From positions 1 to 64,000 of the forward strand of contig JBQTIY010000006.1 in assembly GCA_052387675.1 (NCBI GenBank): a stretch of 64,000 bases of DNA, read 5' to 3'. Each line of letters opens with the position of its first letter. The stretch's first letter is position 1. Source of the DNA: JBQTIY01 sp052387675 (GTDB taxonomy: Bacteria; Planctomycetota; B15-G4). Shown in pieces: positions 7,702-17,643 of this stretch. The notes beneath the pieces are model-generated. The model saw only the letters and a program-made list of their open reading frames with translations. It searched no databases and was not told the DNA's origin. The position numbers and the translations under genes are program-made.

Positions 7702-9049
7702 GGCGCAGCGCCTCCACCGGGTCCATGCGCGCGGCGCGCAGGGCCGGCACCAGGCAGATCACGATGCCGAAGAAGATCGAGGCCCCCACGATCGCCGCGT
7801 TCAGCTCAAAGTTCACCACCGTGGGGATCTCGCTGAAGGCGTAGACGTCCTTGCGGAAAATCTGGATCCCGAAGGTGTTCTCGATCCAGTCTTTGACGCC
7901 GTTGACGTTGCGCGCCACGAGCGTGCCCGCGGCCCAGCCGAACAGGCCGCCCGTCGTGGCAATGAGCGCGCCGCAAGCCGCAAAGACACCGCCTACGCCG
8001 GAGGCCGGAGCGCCCATCGCCGAAAGAATGCCGATGTCGCGGATCTTCTCCTGCACCATCATCGTGAGCATCGAGAAGCTGATCGTGCAGGTCAGCAGCA
8101 CGAAGAGCGCCAGCACGAAGCCGAGAATGTTGCGCTCGTTTTCCACGGCGCCCAAGTAGATCTGGTGACGGTCGCGCCAGGTTTCAACGATGGCGGGCAG
8201 GCGTGCCGAGTCCAGCGCAGACTGGATCGTGTCGCGCAGCGTGTTGAGTTCCGTGGTCGTCTGGGCCGAGACCGCGGAGACAGCCATCTCCGAAACTTCG
8301 GTGCGCGTGGCGGCCCAGTCGCCAAAGGCCTCGCGCTCCACGAGCAGATGGCCCATGTCGAAACCGTGGTGCTTGGTGCGGAAGGCTCCCGCGATGATGA
8401 AGGTTTCGGTGGCCGAGCGCAGCGTCTCGCGCTCGAGATCCTGGCCGTCGGGCAAGGTGACCAGTGAGAGCGCCTGCCCCTTGCTCAGCCCAAGCTGCCG
8501 CAGTCTCTCCTCGCCGACCAGCACGTGCGGCAGGTCCGCGTTGCGCAGGGTCCGGTCCGCGATGCGGCTGCGCGGCAGCATGAAGGGCTGCGCCGGATCA
8601 TCGACGCGGCTGAGCGGATCTTCCACGTCGGCTAGATGCGCCGCGAAGGCCGTTGTGGCCAACTCCGAGGCCGGGTCGACGCCCAGGACCACAACCTGAT
8701 TCAGCGAGGCGAACTGCGTGCTGTTGATGGTGAGGTTGTTGGCGCCGTGCACTTTCACGATGGCGGGCCGGACCAGGCGTGAACACACGCCCCGCACGCC
8801 CGGCTGCGAGGCCACCAGCCTCTCGTAATCGGTGCGCGAGGCCGGCAAGCCGCCCTCGGTGCTCTGCGCCGGCATAACGATGATGTCGGCCGTCGTGCCG
8901 CGCACGAAACGCATGGATTCGGCCAGAAAGCCGTTCATCACCGACACGACCACGATGAGCGCGCCCACGCCCACAGCGATGGCTGCGATGGCGAGATAGC
9001 TCACCGCCCGGGCGAGCAGATAGCGCAGCGCCAGAAAGAGGACGTACAC
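7694..9049 (-). CDS. LolC/LolE-family lipoprotein-release permease
   Basis: A 451-residue FtsX-superfamily permease. The N-terminal membrane segment (LALRYLLARAVSYLAIAAIA) is followed by the LolC/E hallmark VVVSVMNGFLAESMRFVRG. A large periplasmic domain (about residues 45-300) comes next, then three C-terminal membrane segments (ILGFVLALFVLLTCTISFSM, GVFAACGALIATTGGLFGW, AAIVGASIFFGIVICLVPAL). It ends ARMDPVEALRHE, typical of the family. Only one permease gene is present, so the complex may be a homodimer (as in LolF-type systems) rather than LolC plus LolE. It starts 2 bases after the lysS stop; the lysS-lolC-lolD order is seen in several Gram-negative groups. Confidence 0.88.
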   Translation of the reverse strand: MYVLFLALRYLLARAVSYLAIAAIAVGVGALIVVVSVMNGFLAESMRFVRGTTADIIVMPAQSTEGGLPASRTDYERLVASQPGVRGVCSRLVRPAIVKVHGANNLTINSTQFASLNQVVVLGVDPASELATTAFAAHLADVEDPLSRVDDPAQPFMLPRSRIADRTLRNADLPHVLVGEERLRQLGLSKGQALSLVTLPDGQDLERETLRSATETFIIAGAFRTKHHGFDMGHLLVEREAFGDWAATRTEVSEMAVSAVSAQTTTELNTLRDTIQSALDSARLPAIVETWRDRHQIYLGAVENERNILGFVLALFVLLTCTISFSMLTMMVQEKIRDIGILSAMGAPASGVGGVFAACGALIATTGGLFGWAAGTLVARNVNGVKDWIENTFGIQIFRKDVYAFSEIPTVVNFELNAAIVGASIFFGIVICLVPALRAARMDPVEALRHE

Positions 9050-9051
9050 CC

Positions 9052-10512
9052 TCAGGCCTTGCCGGTCGGCCGGAGCAGCGGGAAGAGGATCACGTCGCGG
9101 ATCGATTCGGCGCCGGTGAGCAGCATGGCCAAACGATCCACGCCAATGCCGATGCCGGCCGCCGGCGGCATGCCGTAGCTCAGGGCCGTGACGTAGTCGT
9201 GATCCACCTCGGAGGGCAGCTCGGGGTCGCGGCTGGCCACTTGTGCTTCGAAGCGTGCGAGTTGCTCGCGCGGATCGTTCAGCTCACTGAAGGCGTTGGC
9301 CAGTTCCATGCCGGCCACGAACAACTCGAATCGTTCCGCCACGCGCGGGTCCTCGGGCGAGACCTTGGCCAGCGGGCTCATGGCGATGGGAAACTCCGTG
9401 ACGAAGGTGGGGTTGCGCAGGGTCCCTTCGACGCAGGCGCCGAAGAGTTCGTCCGCTAGCGCAGCGGCGCCGCGCCCCTGGACGGGCAGGCCGCGTTGCA
9501 CGCAGGCAGCGCGCAAGGACTGCTCGTCGAAGAGATCCGCGCCGGTGTGCTCGAGGATGAGCTCGGCATACGGACGCCGAGGCCAGGGCGGTGTGAAATC
9601 AATTCGCTCGCTGCCGCGCTGCACGCAGCCCGCTGCGGCCCCCACCGCATGCTGCGCCACGAGTTCGGGCAGGAGCCGTTCGAGTTCGTTCATCCAGTCG
9701 GCGGCTCGGGCATAGGCCCAGTAGGCCTCGAGCATGGTGAACTCGGGATTGTGACGAGGCGACAGGCCCTCGTTGCGGAAGTTGCGGCCGATCTCGAAGA
9801 CCCGCTCGAAGCCCCCGACCAGCAGGCGCTTGAGGTGCAGTTCCGGGGCAATGCGCAGGTAGAGGTCGAGGTCGAGCGTGTTGTGGTGCGTGACGAAGGG
9901 GCGCGCCGCCGCACCGCCGGCGATGGCGTGCAGCAGGGGCGTTTCGACTTCGAGAAAGCCGCGCCCCTGCAGAAAGCTGCGCAGGGCGCTGACCAGCCCC
10001 GAACGAGCGCGAAAGCGAGCGCCGCTCTCCGGGTTGGCCAAGAGGTCGACATAGCGCTGCCGATAACGGGTCTCGACGTCGGCCAGCCCAAACCACTCCT
10101 TGGGCGCAGCCGCCAGGCTCTTGGTCAGGAGTTCGGCCCGGCTCACGAAAATCGTGACTTCGCCCAGGCGCGTGCGCCCCAGTTCGCCCTGCACGGCCAG
10201 GTGATCGCCCAGGTCCAGCGCCTGTTGGAGGAGCGCGTAAGTCTCTTCGCCGAGCACCTTGCGCTGCAGGAAGACCTGAATCTTGCCGCCGTCGTCGCGC
10301 AGATCGAGAAAGAGGCTATTGCCGTGGTCGCGGTGTGCCGTGATGCGGCCGGCGACCGTGACCTGCACACGTGGCTCGCAATCCGGATCCGCCTCAAGCA
10401 GCCAGGCGGAGATCGGGCGGCGCCCGGTCAGCGTCATGCCCGCCGGATAGGGATCCAGGCCGGCGGCGCGGAAGCGCTCCAGTTTCGCTACGCGATCATC
10501 CGGAGCGTCCAT
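9052..10512 (-). CDS. lysS: lysyl-tRNA synthetase, class II
   Basis: A 486-residue class II lysyl-tRNA synthetase that charges tRNA-Lys. The N-terminal OB-fold anticodon-binding domain includes VTVAGRITAHRDHGNSLFLD. The catalytic domain has ETRYRQRYVDLLANPE, motif 2 FEIGRNFRNEG and motif 3 GIGIGVDRLAMLL near the end. Length and domain order match the bacterial family. It leads a closely spaced minus-strand operon with the Lol genes (gap of 2 bases). Its start faces tig across a 134-base divergent region. A -10-like TAGAAT lies 8 bases before the ATG, suggesting a very short leader, but the -35 box is poor. Confidence 0.96.
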   Translation of the reverse strand: MDAPDDRVAKLERFRAAGLDPYPAGMTLTGRRPISAWLLEADPDCEPRVQVTVAGRITAHRDHGNSLFLDLRDDGGKIQVFLQRKVLGEETYALLQQALDLGDHLAVQGELGRTRLGEVTIFVSRAELLTKSLAAAPKEWFGLADVETRYRQRYVDLLANPESGARFRARSGLVSALRSFLQGRGFLEVETPLLHAIAGGAAARPFVTHHNTLDLDLYLRIAPELHLKRLLVGGFERVFEIGRNFRNEGLSPRHNPEFTMLEAYWAYARAADWMNELERLLPELVAQHAVGAAAGCVQRGSERIDFTPPWPRRPYAELILEHTGADLFDEQSLRAACVQRGLPVQGRGAAALADELFGACVEGTLRNPTFVTEFPIAMSPLAKVSPEDPRVAERFELFVAGMELANAFSELNDPREQLARFEAQVASRDPELPSEVDHDYVTALSYGMPPAAGIGIGVDRLAMLLTGAESIRDVILFPLLRPTGKA

Positions 10513-10646
10513 CGCCGCGATTCTAGAGATGCCAGGGTGGCGACCGCCAGACGCGCATCGCGCGGCGTGCTGCTGCGGGGCTCCCCTTGATCCCTTGGCG
10601 TCAGCGATGGACGATACGCGGTTCCTCCGGCACTGGAATCCAAGAC

Positions 10647-11984
10647 ATGTCCTGCGCGATCACCGTCGACGGTCCCTGTCGTCGCACGCTGCGCTTCTCC
10701 ATCGACCGCCAGGAGCTGGACGGCGAGGTCGAGCAGCGCCTCTCTCAGCTTGCACAGCGCGCCGCCTTCAAGGGCTTTCGCCCCGGCAAGGCCCCCAAGG
10801 ACCTGGTGCGTCGCCAGCATGGCGAACGCCTGCGCAATGAGGCACGCCAGGCCGTCATCTCACGCGCCTTTCATGAGGCGGTCGGCGAGCACAAGCTGAC
10901 CCCGGTCGGCGATCCGGAACTGGACCTGGACGTGCTCACCGATGACGGCCAGGGACCGTTCACTTTCGCGCTCTCGGTCGAAGTGGCTCCGGAGATCGCC
11001 CTCCAGCCGCTCGACTCGCTGCCAGTGAGCGTGGTCGTTCCGGCCGTGGACGAGGCCATGGTCGAATCCGAGTTCGAACGCCTGCGCCGTCAGGGCGGAA
11101 AGTTGGAAGAGGCCCCCGCCGGCACGGCCGTGGGCCGTGAATCGGTTCTGGGCGCGACGCTCGTCTACGTGGTGGACGGCGAAGCGCTGGCGCCGCGCGA
11201 GAACTGCGCTGTGCTGCCGGCGCACGACCTCATCGACGGGGCGCACGCTCCCGGTGCCGGCGCCGCCTTCCTCGAGCACAAGCCAGGCGACACGGTCGAG
11301 TTCGAACTCGAGCTGCCGGCTCACTTTGAGCCCGCCAGCCATGCCGGCCGGCGCGCCGCAGTGCGTGCCAGCATCACCAGTCACCGCATCTTCGTCGCGC
11401 CCGCCGCCATCGATCCGGAGCTGCTGAGCCGGGCCGGCGTCGCGGATGAGCAAGGCCTGCGCGGACGCCTGCGCGAGCAACTGGCCCAGCAGCGGGCCAG
11501 CTTCCGCGACCAGCAGATCGACCGCGCCATCGAGGACGTCTTGCTGCAGCAGCACCCACTTGAGTTGCCCGAACGGCTGCTGCAAAAGGCCACCGAGCGG
11601 CGTGTGCATGAGTTTGCGCACAAGCTGGTCGAGCAGCAGCAGATGAGTTCGGAGCAGGGCCATACGGAGGCCGAGCGCCGCCGCCAGGACATCGCCAGTG
11701 CGACGCGCCGCAGCCTGCACCTCTCCTTTCTCTTCGCGCGCATCGCGCGTGAGCAATCCCTGGGCGCGACGGCTGCCGAGGCCGAGGAGCAAGTGCGCCG
11801 GGCGGCCGAGAACGAGGGCGGCAACGCCGACGAACTCATCGCGGCTTCGCGCCGCGAAGGCTGGCTGGCCGATGTCGCCGCTCAGCTCACTGAACAGAAG
11901 ACGCGCGCTTGGCTGCGTGAGCGCGCCGTCGTCACCGAATCCACGCCCCCTGCGCCCGTCGTACCCGGAGGATCCCCGTCATGA
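10647..11984 (+). CDS. tig: trigger factor
   Basis: A 445-residue trigger factor, the ribosome-bound chaperone that meets nascent chains at the exit tunnel. ATG 10647 (MSCAITVDGPCRR) is preferred over the longer frame at 10587 because family similarity begins here. The ribosome-docking signature FRPGKAP is at residues 44-50. A middle PPIase-type domain follows (about 150-250; VGRESVLGATLVYVVDG, with an insertion), then a helical C-terminal arm rich in Gln/Arg (LREQLAQQRASFRDQQIDRA). Its stop overlaps the clpP ATG by 4 bases. The tig-clpP-clpX order is conserved widely and couples folding with degradation. Confidence 0.95.
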   Translation: MSCAITVDGPCRRTLRFSIDRQELDGEVEQRLSQLAQRAAFKGFRPGKAPKDLVRRQHGERLRNEARQAVISRAFHEAVGEHKLTPVGDPELDLDVLTDDGQGPFTFALSVEVAPEIALQPLDSLPVSVVVPAVDEAMVESEFERLRRQGGKLEEAPAGTAVGRESVLGATLVYVVDGEALAPRENCAVLPAHDLIDGAHAPGAGAAFLEHKPGDTVEFELELPAHFEPASHAGRRAAVRASITSHRIFVAPAAIDPELLSRAGVADEQGLRGRLREQLAQQRASFRDQQIDRAIEDVLLQQHPLELPERLLQKATERRVHEFAHKLVEQQQMSSEQGHTEAERRRQDIASATRRSLHLSFLFARIAREQSLGATAAEAEEQVRRAAENEGGNADELIAASRREGWLADVAAQLTEQKTRAWLRERAVVTESTPPAPVVPGGSPS

Positions 11985-12643
11985 GCCCCGCCCCCCGCGC
12001 TCGCCGCACAGCCGCCGCACCGCAGGCCTACTACCCCATTCCGTACGTCATTGAGAAGACGGGCCGTGGCGAGCGGGCCTACGACATCTACAGCCGGCTG
12101 CTCGAAGACCGCATCGTCTTCATCGGCACCGCCATCGACGACCACGTGGCGAACGCCGTCGTGGCTCAGCTTTTGTTCCTCGAGACGGAGAACCGCTCGC
12201 AGGACATCAACATGTACATCAACTCGCCGGGTGGCAGCGTCACGGCGGGGCTGGCCATCTACGACGCCATGCAGCATGTGCAGTGCAAGGTGGCCACGTT
12301 TTGCATCGGCCAGGCGGCCAGCATGGGCGCGCTGTTGCTCATGGCCGGCACCAAGGGCAAGCGGCACATCCTGCCCCACAGCCGCGTGATGATTCACCAG
12401 CCTTGGGGCGGAGCCGGCGGCACAGCGGCCGACATTCGCATCCAGGCCGACGAAATTCTCAAGCTCAAGCAGGCCATCAGCCTGATCATTGCCAAGCACA
12501 CCGGCCAGCCGCTCAAGAAGATCGAGAAGGACACCGACCGCGACCGCTATATGGACGGCCAGCAGGCCCTCGACTACGGCATCGTGGACGAAATCATCCA
12601 TCCGACGGAGAATGTCGCGAAGGCGGGCCCTGCCCCGGCTTGA
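11981..12643 (+). CDS. clpP: ATP-dependent Clp protease proteolytic subunit
   Basis: A 220-residue ClpP serine peptidase. The Ser-His-Asp triad is visible as Ser114 (GQAASMGALLL), His139 (SRVMIHQP) and Asp188 (DTDRDRYM), with the same spacing as in E. coli. It assembles into a double heptamer and degrades substrates threaded by ClpX. A segment of about 15 basic and Ala-rich residues before YYPIPYVIEKTGRGERAYDI is probably the propeptide. The start overlaps the tig stop (ATGA), and clpX starts 10 bases after its stop. Confidence 0.97.
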   Translation: MSPAPRARRTAAAPQAYYPIPYVIEKTGRGERAYDIYSRLLEDRIVFIGTAIDDHVANAVVAQLLFLETENRSQDINMYINSPGGSVTAGLAIYDAMQHVQCKVATFCIGQAASMGALLLMAGTKGKRHILPHSRVMIHQPWGGAGGTAADIRIQADEILKLKQAISLIIAKHTGQPLKKIEKDTDRDRYMDGQQALDYGIVDEIIHPTENVAKAGPAPA

Positions 12644-12653
12644 GGATCGAGTC

Positions 12654-13996
<1,343 letters not shown>

Positions 13997-13997
<1 letters not shown>

Positions 13998-15037
13998 TGC
14001 AGCAACATCTGCCGGCGCTGACCGACCTGGGGCTGGCGGGCTACGAAGTGCTGGCTGAACTGCCGGGCGCGCGCCGCCACACGCCGGGCATGGTGCGGCG
14101 CTGGGTGCTGCAGCGCGGTGCCCGCGACCTGCAGGCCATGACCGATCTCCCGGCTCCGCTGCGCCAGGCCCTCGCGGAGCGCTGGCGCGTGCGGCGCTGC
14201 GAACTCGACCGTGTTCACGAGAGCCGCGACGGAACGCTCGGCCTGCTCCTGCGCCTCGACGATGGGCAACTCATCGAATCGGTTTCGATCCCCGAGGGTG
14301 CCCGGCGCACGCTCTGTATCTCAAGCCAGGTGGGCTGCGCGGTGGGCTGCCGCTTCTGCGCCAGCGGGCTAGGCGGCGTGGTGCGCAACCTCTCCGTCGG
14401 AGAGATTGTGGAGCAGGTGCTTCTGGCGCGCGAACTGCGCCCGAGCGAACCGCTCACCAACTACGTCTTCATGGGCTCCGGCGAGCCCACTCACAACCTC
14501 AAGGCCGTGCTGGCGGCCATCGAGGTCATGAATCACCCCGACGGTCTGGGCATTGGTGCGCGACGCATCACCGTCTCGACCGTGGGCCACCCCGAGGCGA
14601 TCAGGCGGCTGGCGGAATTGCCGATCGCGTTCAACTTGGCGCTGTCGATGCACATGCCCACCGATGCAGCCCGCGTCGAGCTCATGCCCGGACTGGGCGC
14701 TTCCGACTTGGCGGCCACGCTCGCAGCGGCTGGTCAGCGCTTCGCAGCGACGGGTCGGCGCCTCACGGTCGAAGTCGTGGTGCTCGCTGGAATCAACGAC
14801 CGCCCCGAGGATGCGCGGCGCTTCGCTGAGCTGCTGGCTGGGCACTCCGCCGCGGTCAATCTCATCCCCTGGAATCCTGTGGATGGCATGGACTACCGCG
14901 CCCCGGATCAGGCGCAACTCGAGGCCCTGGCTCGCACGCTGAAGCAGGCCGGCATCGCTTGCACGATTCGTCGCCCCCGCGGGCGCGACGTCGGCGTGGC
15001 CTGCGGCCAGTTGCGGCGGCGCGCTCAGGCGGGCTGA
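13997..15037 (+). CDS. rlmN: dual-specificity RNA methyltransferase RlmN (23S A2503 / tRNA A37)
   Basis: A 346-residue radical SAM methyltransferase. The cluster motif is Cys114-x3-Cys118-x2-Cys121 (VGCAVGCRFCASG). Family landmarks follow: NYVFMGSGEPTHNLKAVLAA, RRITVSTVGHPEAIRRLA, FNLALSMHMPTD and INLIPWNPVDG-type VNLIPWNP. The C-terminal Cys in DVGVACGQLRRR matches the methylated Cys of the family. It modifies C2 of A2503 in 23S rRNA, and tRNA A37 in many bacteria. The start overlaps the clpX stop by one base, placing a ribosome-modification enzyme in the tig-clpP-clpX operon. Confidence 0.92.
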
Positions 15038-15047
15038 GTCTCCGCGC

Positions 15048-15770
15048 TTAGCGCGAACCGCTGGGGTCGCGCAGGCGAAGCTCGCGATCTGGCTCAGGAA
15101 TGAGCAGACCAGTCCCGGGCTCAAAGGGCCCGAAGCCCGCGCCACGCGCCTCCAGCAGAAAGCGCTGATCGACGCCGAGCGGCAGGTCCAGCACGCCCGA
15201 GCTCATGACGCCTGAGCGCTGGTCGCGCAGTGCCTCACGGGCATTGCCGGCACCGACGAGTTGGCCTGCCAGCGCGCGGTCGGAGGGCGGCTCACGTGGT
15301 GAGCTACGTTCCGTTGAACTGCGTTCCGTGCTGTCGGCGATGGGCGGCATGTCACCTGCGAGGTCTTTCGGCCGAACTTCGCCCGATCCGCCCCACTCCC
15401 GCCAGCCGAGTCCCAGCGCCAGCAGCAGAGCGGCGGCCGCAGCGACGCGCCGCAGCAGCGGTGCAGGAGGCAAGCTAAGGCGACGAAGGCGCCCGGGGGC
15501 CGGCGCGCGTGGCCCGCTCTCGCCCAAGCTGATGCGGGCCATGACCTCTTCGGCAAAGCCATCGAGCGCACCCTCGGGCAGCTTCTCCTCGGCCAGAATG
15601 CCGAGCCTCTCGCGCATGCCTACGAAGTCGCGGTGCTCTCGAAAGCAAGAGAGGCACTGGTGCAGATGCTCGTCCACGAGCCGGGCCTGCTGCGGAGTCA
15701 GATCGGAGCCGGCGTGCAGGGGCAGCAGGGCGCGGACGCGGCGGCAGGTGTCATGCTTGAAGAGAGGCAT
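15048..15770 (-). CDS. zinc-finger anti-sigma factor
   Basis: A 240-residue probable membrane anti-sigma factor. The N-terminus has the ZAS/HC2 motif His35-x3-Cys39-x2-Cys42 (DEHLHQCLSCFREH), which typically clamps an ECF sigma factor. One membrane segment is at about residues 107-124 (VAAAAALLLALGLGW), so the N-terminus is cytoplasmic and about 115 residues lie outside. The outer part has Ser/Arg/Glu-rich repeats (STERSSTERSS) and no recognised domain. It follows the ECF sigma gene by 19 bases, as expected for a sigma/anti-sigma pair. Confidence 0.85.
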   Translation of the reverse strand: MPLFKHDTCRRVRALLPLHAGSDLTPQQARLVDEHLHQCLSCFREHRDFVGMRERLGILAEEKLPEGALDGFAEEVMARISLGESGPRAPAPGRLRRLSLPPAPLLRRVAAAAALLLALGLGWREWGGSGEVRPKDLAGDMPPIADSTERSSTERSSPREPPSDRALAGQLVGAGNAREALRDQRSGVMSSGVLDLPLGVDQRFLLEARGAGFGPFEPGTGLLIPEPDRELRLRDPSGSR

Positions 15771-15789
15771 AAGGTGTCTCGGGTCCGAA

Positions 15790-16452
15790 TTACTGCTCGA
15801 GGCTCACGGGTGATTTCAGGCTGTTGCGAAGCCGCTCGCTCCGGCTTTCCAGGCGCTGCCACGCATCGCGGAACTGCTTGCGCGCCACATGCAGCCTCCA
15901 GCGCACGGTGGCGTGGGCGATGCCGGTGATATCGGCGATCTGCTTGCTCGACAGACCCTCCAGATCGCGGAGGGTGATGACGGTGCGGTACTTTTCGTCC
16001 AGCGTCTCGAGGACTTGGCGCACGAGGAGCACGCGCTCCGACCGATCCTGGCGATGATCGGGGGCCTGCTCGGCACTCACATCCGCCAGCGTCTCCGCCA
16101 GGATGTCGATGTCCGCGCCACGATGCCGCTTGTTGCGGCGCAGGTGATCGATGGCCAGGTTCACCGTGATGCGGTAGAGCCAGGTGGGAAAGGACATCGA
16201 GAAATCGAAGCGGTCCAGGGCCCGCCAGACGCGCACGAAAGCCTCTTGCGCCGCATCGCGGGAGGCTTCGGCATCTCCCAAGATCTTGTAAGCCGCCCAG
16301 AAGGCGGATTGCTCGTGGCGGCGGACCAAGCTCGCAAAGGCTTCTTGGTTGCCCTGCAAGCAGGAACGGATGAGTTCATGGTCGTCGCGGACGGGCAGGT
16401 TCACAGGGGGCCTGTGGCTGAAGTAGGAATGGCGGGGGGCCGGAAGCGACAT
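15790..16452 (-). CDS. ECF-type RNA polymerase sigma factor
   Basis: A 220-residue sigma-70-family factor of the extracytoplasmic type. Region 2 is at about residues 25-105 (DAAQEAFVRVWRALDRFDF, WLYRITVNLAIDHLRR). Region 4 is at about 145-195 (LDEKYRTVITLRDLEGLS, then KQIADITGIAHATVRWRLH). AGGAG lies 5 bases before ATG 16452, preceded by a small GC hairpin. The partner anti-sigma gene follows directly. It lies 51 bases downstream of accA on the same strand, so it may be co-transcribed with it. The stimulus is not visible. Confidence 0.9.
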   Translation of the reverse strand: MSLPAPRHSYFSHRPPVNLPVRDDHELIRSCLQGNQEAFASLVRRHEQSAFWAAYKILGDAEASRDAAQEAFVRVWRALDRFDFSMSFPTWLYRITVNLAIDHLRRNKRHRGADIDILAETLADVSAEQAPDHRQDRSERVLLVRQVLETLDEKYRTVITLRDLEGLSSKQIADITGIAHATVRWRLHVARKQFRDAWQRLESRSERLRNSLKSPVSLEQ

Positions 16453-16503
16453 GGGCGCTCCTACGGCCCGCAGGGCCAGTTTGATGGTAGCCCTTTCCCC
16501 CCT

Positions 16504-17532
16504 TTAGCGGAGGGGAGCCGGGGCCGCGACGGGGGGTCCGCCCCGTACAACCTTTCCGACCGCCCGGTATTTGGCGTGGCGCCTTGCCAGGAGTTCCTGA
16601 GGGGGCAGGCTGGAGAGTTCATGGAAGTGCCGCATGAGGGCCTCCTTGAGGCGCGCGGCCATGGCCACCTTGTCCCGGTGGGCTCCCCCCGGCGGCTCCG
16701 CAATGACTTCATCGGCCACGCCGAGGCTCAGCAGCGAATCACTACCCAGCTTCAGCGAGTGGGCCGCCTCTTCCGCGCGCGCACCGTCCTTCCACAAGAT
16801 CGAAGCGCAGCCCTCCGGTGAAATGACCGAGTAGTAGGCGTTTTCCAGGATGAGCAGGCGGTCGCAGACGCCGATGCCCAAGGCGCCGCCGCTGCCGCCC
16901 TCGCCGATGACCACGCTGACAACGGGCACCTTGAGGCGGAACATCTCAAAGATATTCCAGGCGATCGCGCTGGCCTGCCCGCGTTCCTCGGCCCCGATAC
17001 CCGGGTAGGCGCCGGGGGTGTTGATGAGCGTCAGGATGGGCAGTCCGAGGCGCTCGGCAAGCTGCATGCAACGCAGCGCCTTGCGATAGCCCTCCGGATG
17101 GGCGCAGCCCCAGTTGCATTCGATGCGCTCCTGCGTGCTGCGGCCCTTGCGGTGCGCCACGAGCATCAGCCGGCGGCCCTCGAGCGTGGCGAAGCCGGCG
17201 AAGATGGCCTTGTCGTCGCCGTAGAGCCGATCACCATGCAGCTCGAGCGAGTCGCTGAGCATGAGTTCCAGGTAGTCGCTGCTCACCGGCCGGTCGACGT
17301 GGCGCGAAAGCTGAATGCGCTGCCAGACCGTGAGGTTCGCCTGGAGCGCGCCCAGCAGCTCATCGCGCTGGGCCTGGAGGCGGACAAGTTCAGGGTGGTC
17401 GGCAGGCGGAGACTGCCCGGCCGGGCTGAGCTTGGCGAGCAGGTCCTCGATGGCCAAGTCCAGCTCTCGGACCGGTCGTTCGAAACTCAGCGCGTTCTTG
17501 AGCCGATCTTCCTTGGCGCGTGCACGCGACAT
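16504..17532 (-). CDS. accA: acetyl-CoA carboxylase carboxyltransferase subunit alpha
   Basis: A 342-residue AccA. With AccD it transfers CO2 from carboxybiotin to acetyl-CoA, the first step of fatty-acid synthesis. ATG 17532 (MSRARAKED) is chosen; longer in-frame sequence upstream is antisense to purL and not credible. Family landmarks are FERPVRELDLAIEDLLAKL, LHGDRLYGDDKAIFAGFATL, NTPGAYPGIGAEERGQA, VIGEGGSGGALGIGVCDRLL and YYSVISPEGCASILWKD. It is divergent from purL across 111 bases. accD is not in the window. Confidence 0.95.
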   Translation of the reverse strand: MSRARAKEDRLKNALSFERPVRELDLAIEDLLAKLSPAGQSPPADHPELVRLQAQRDELLGALQANLTVWQRIQLSRHVDRPVSSDYLELMLSDSLELHGDRLYGDDKAIFAGFATLEGRRLMLVAHRKGRSTQERIECNWGCAHPEGYRKALRCMQLAERLGLPILTLINTPGAYPGIGAEERGQASAIAWNIFEMFRLKVPVVSVVIGEGGSGGALGIGVCDRLLILENAYYSVISPEGCASILWKDGARAEEAAHSLKLGSDSLLSLGVADEVIAEPPGGAHRDKVAMAARLKEALMRHFHELSSLPPQELLARRHAKYRAVGKVVRGGPPVAAPAPLR

Positions 17533-17643
17533 GGGCCGCGAGGATACCCGCCGAGCCTGTGGACGGAATAGCCGGCAGTCCCGGCGATTCCTCCGCGGCC
17601 CTCGCGTGGTTACGATGTCCGCTCCCTTGGCGTCGAGTGAGAC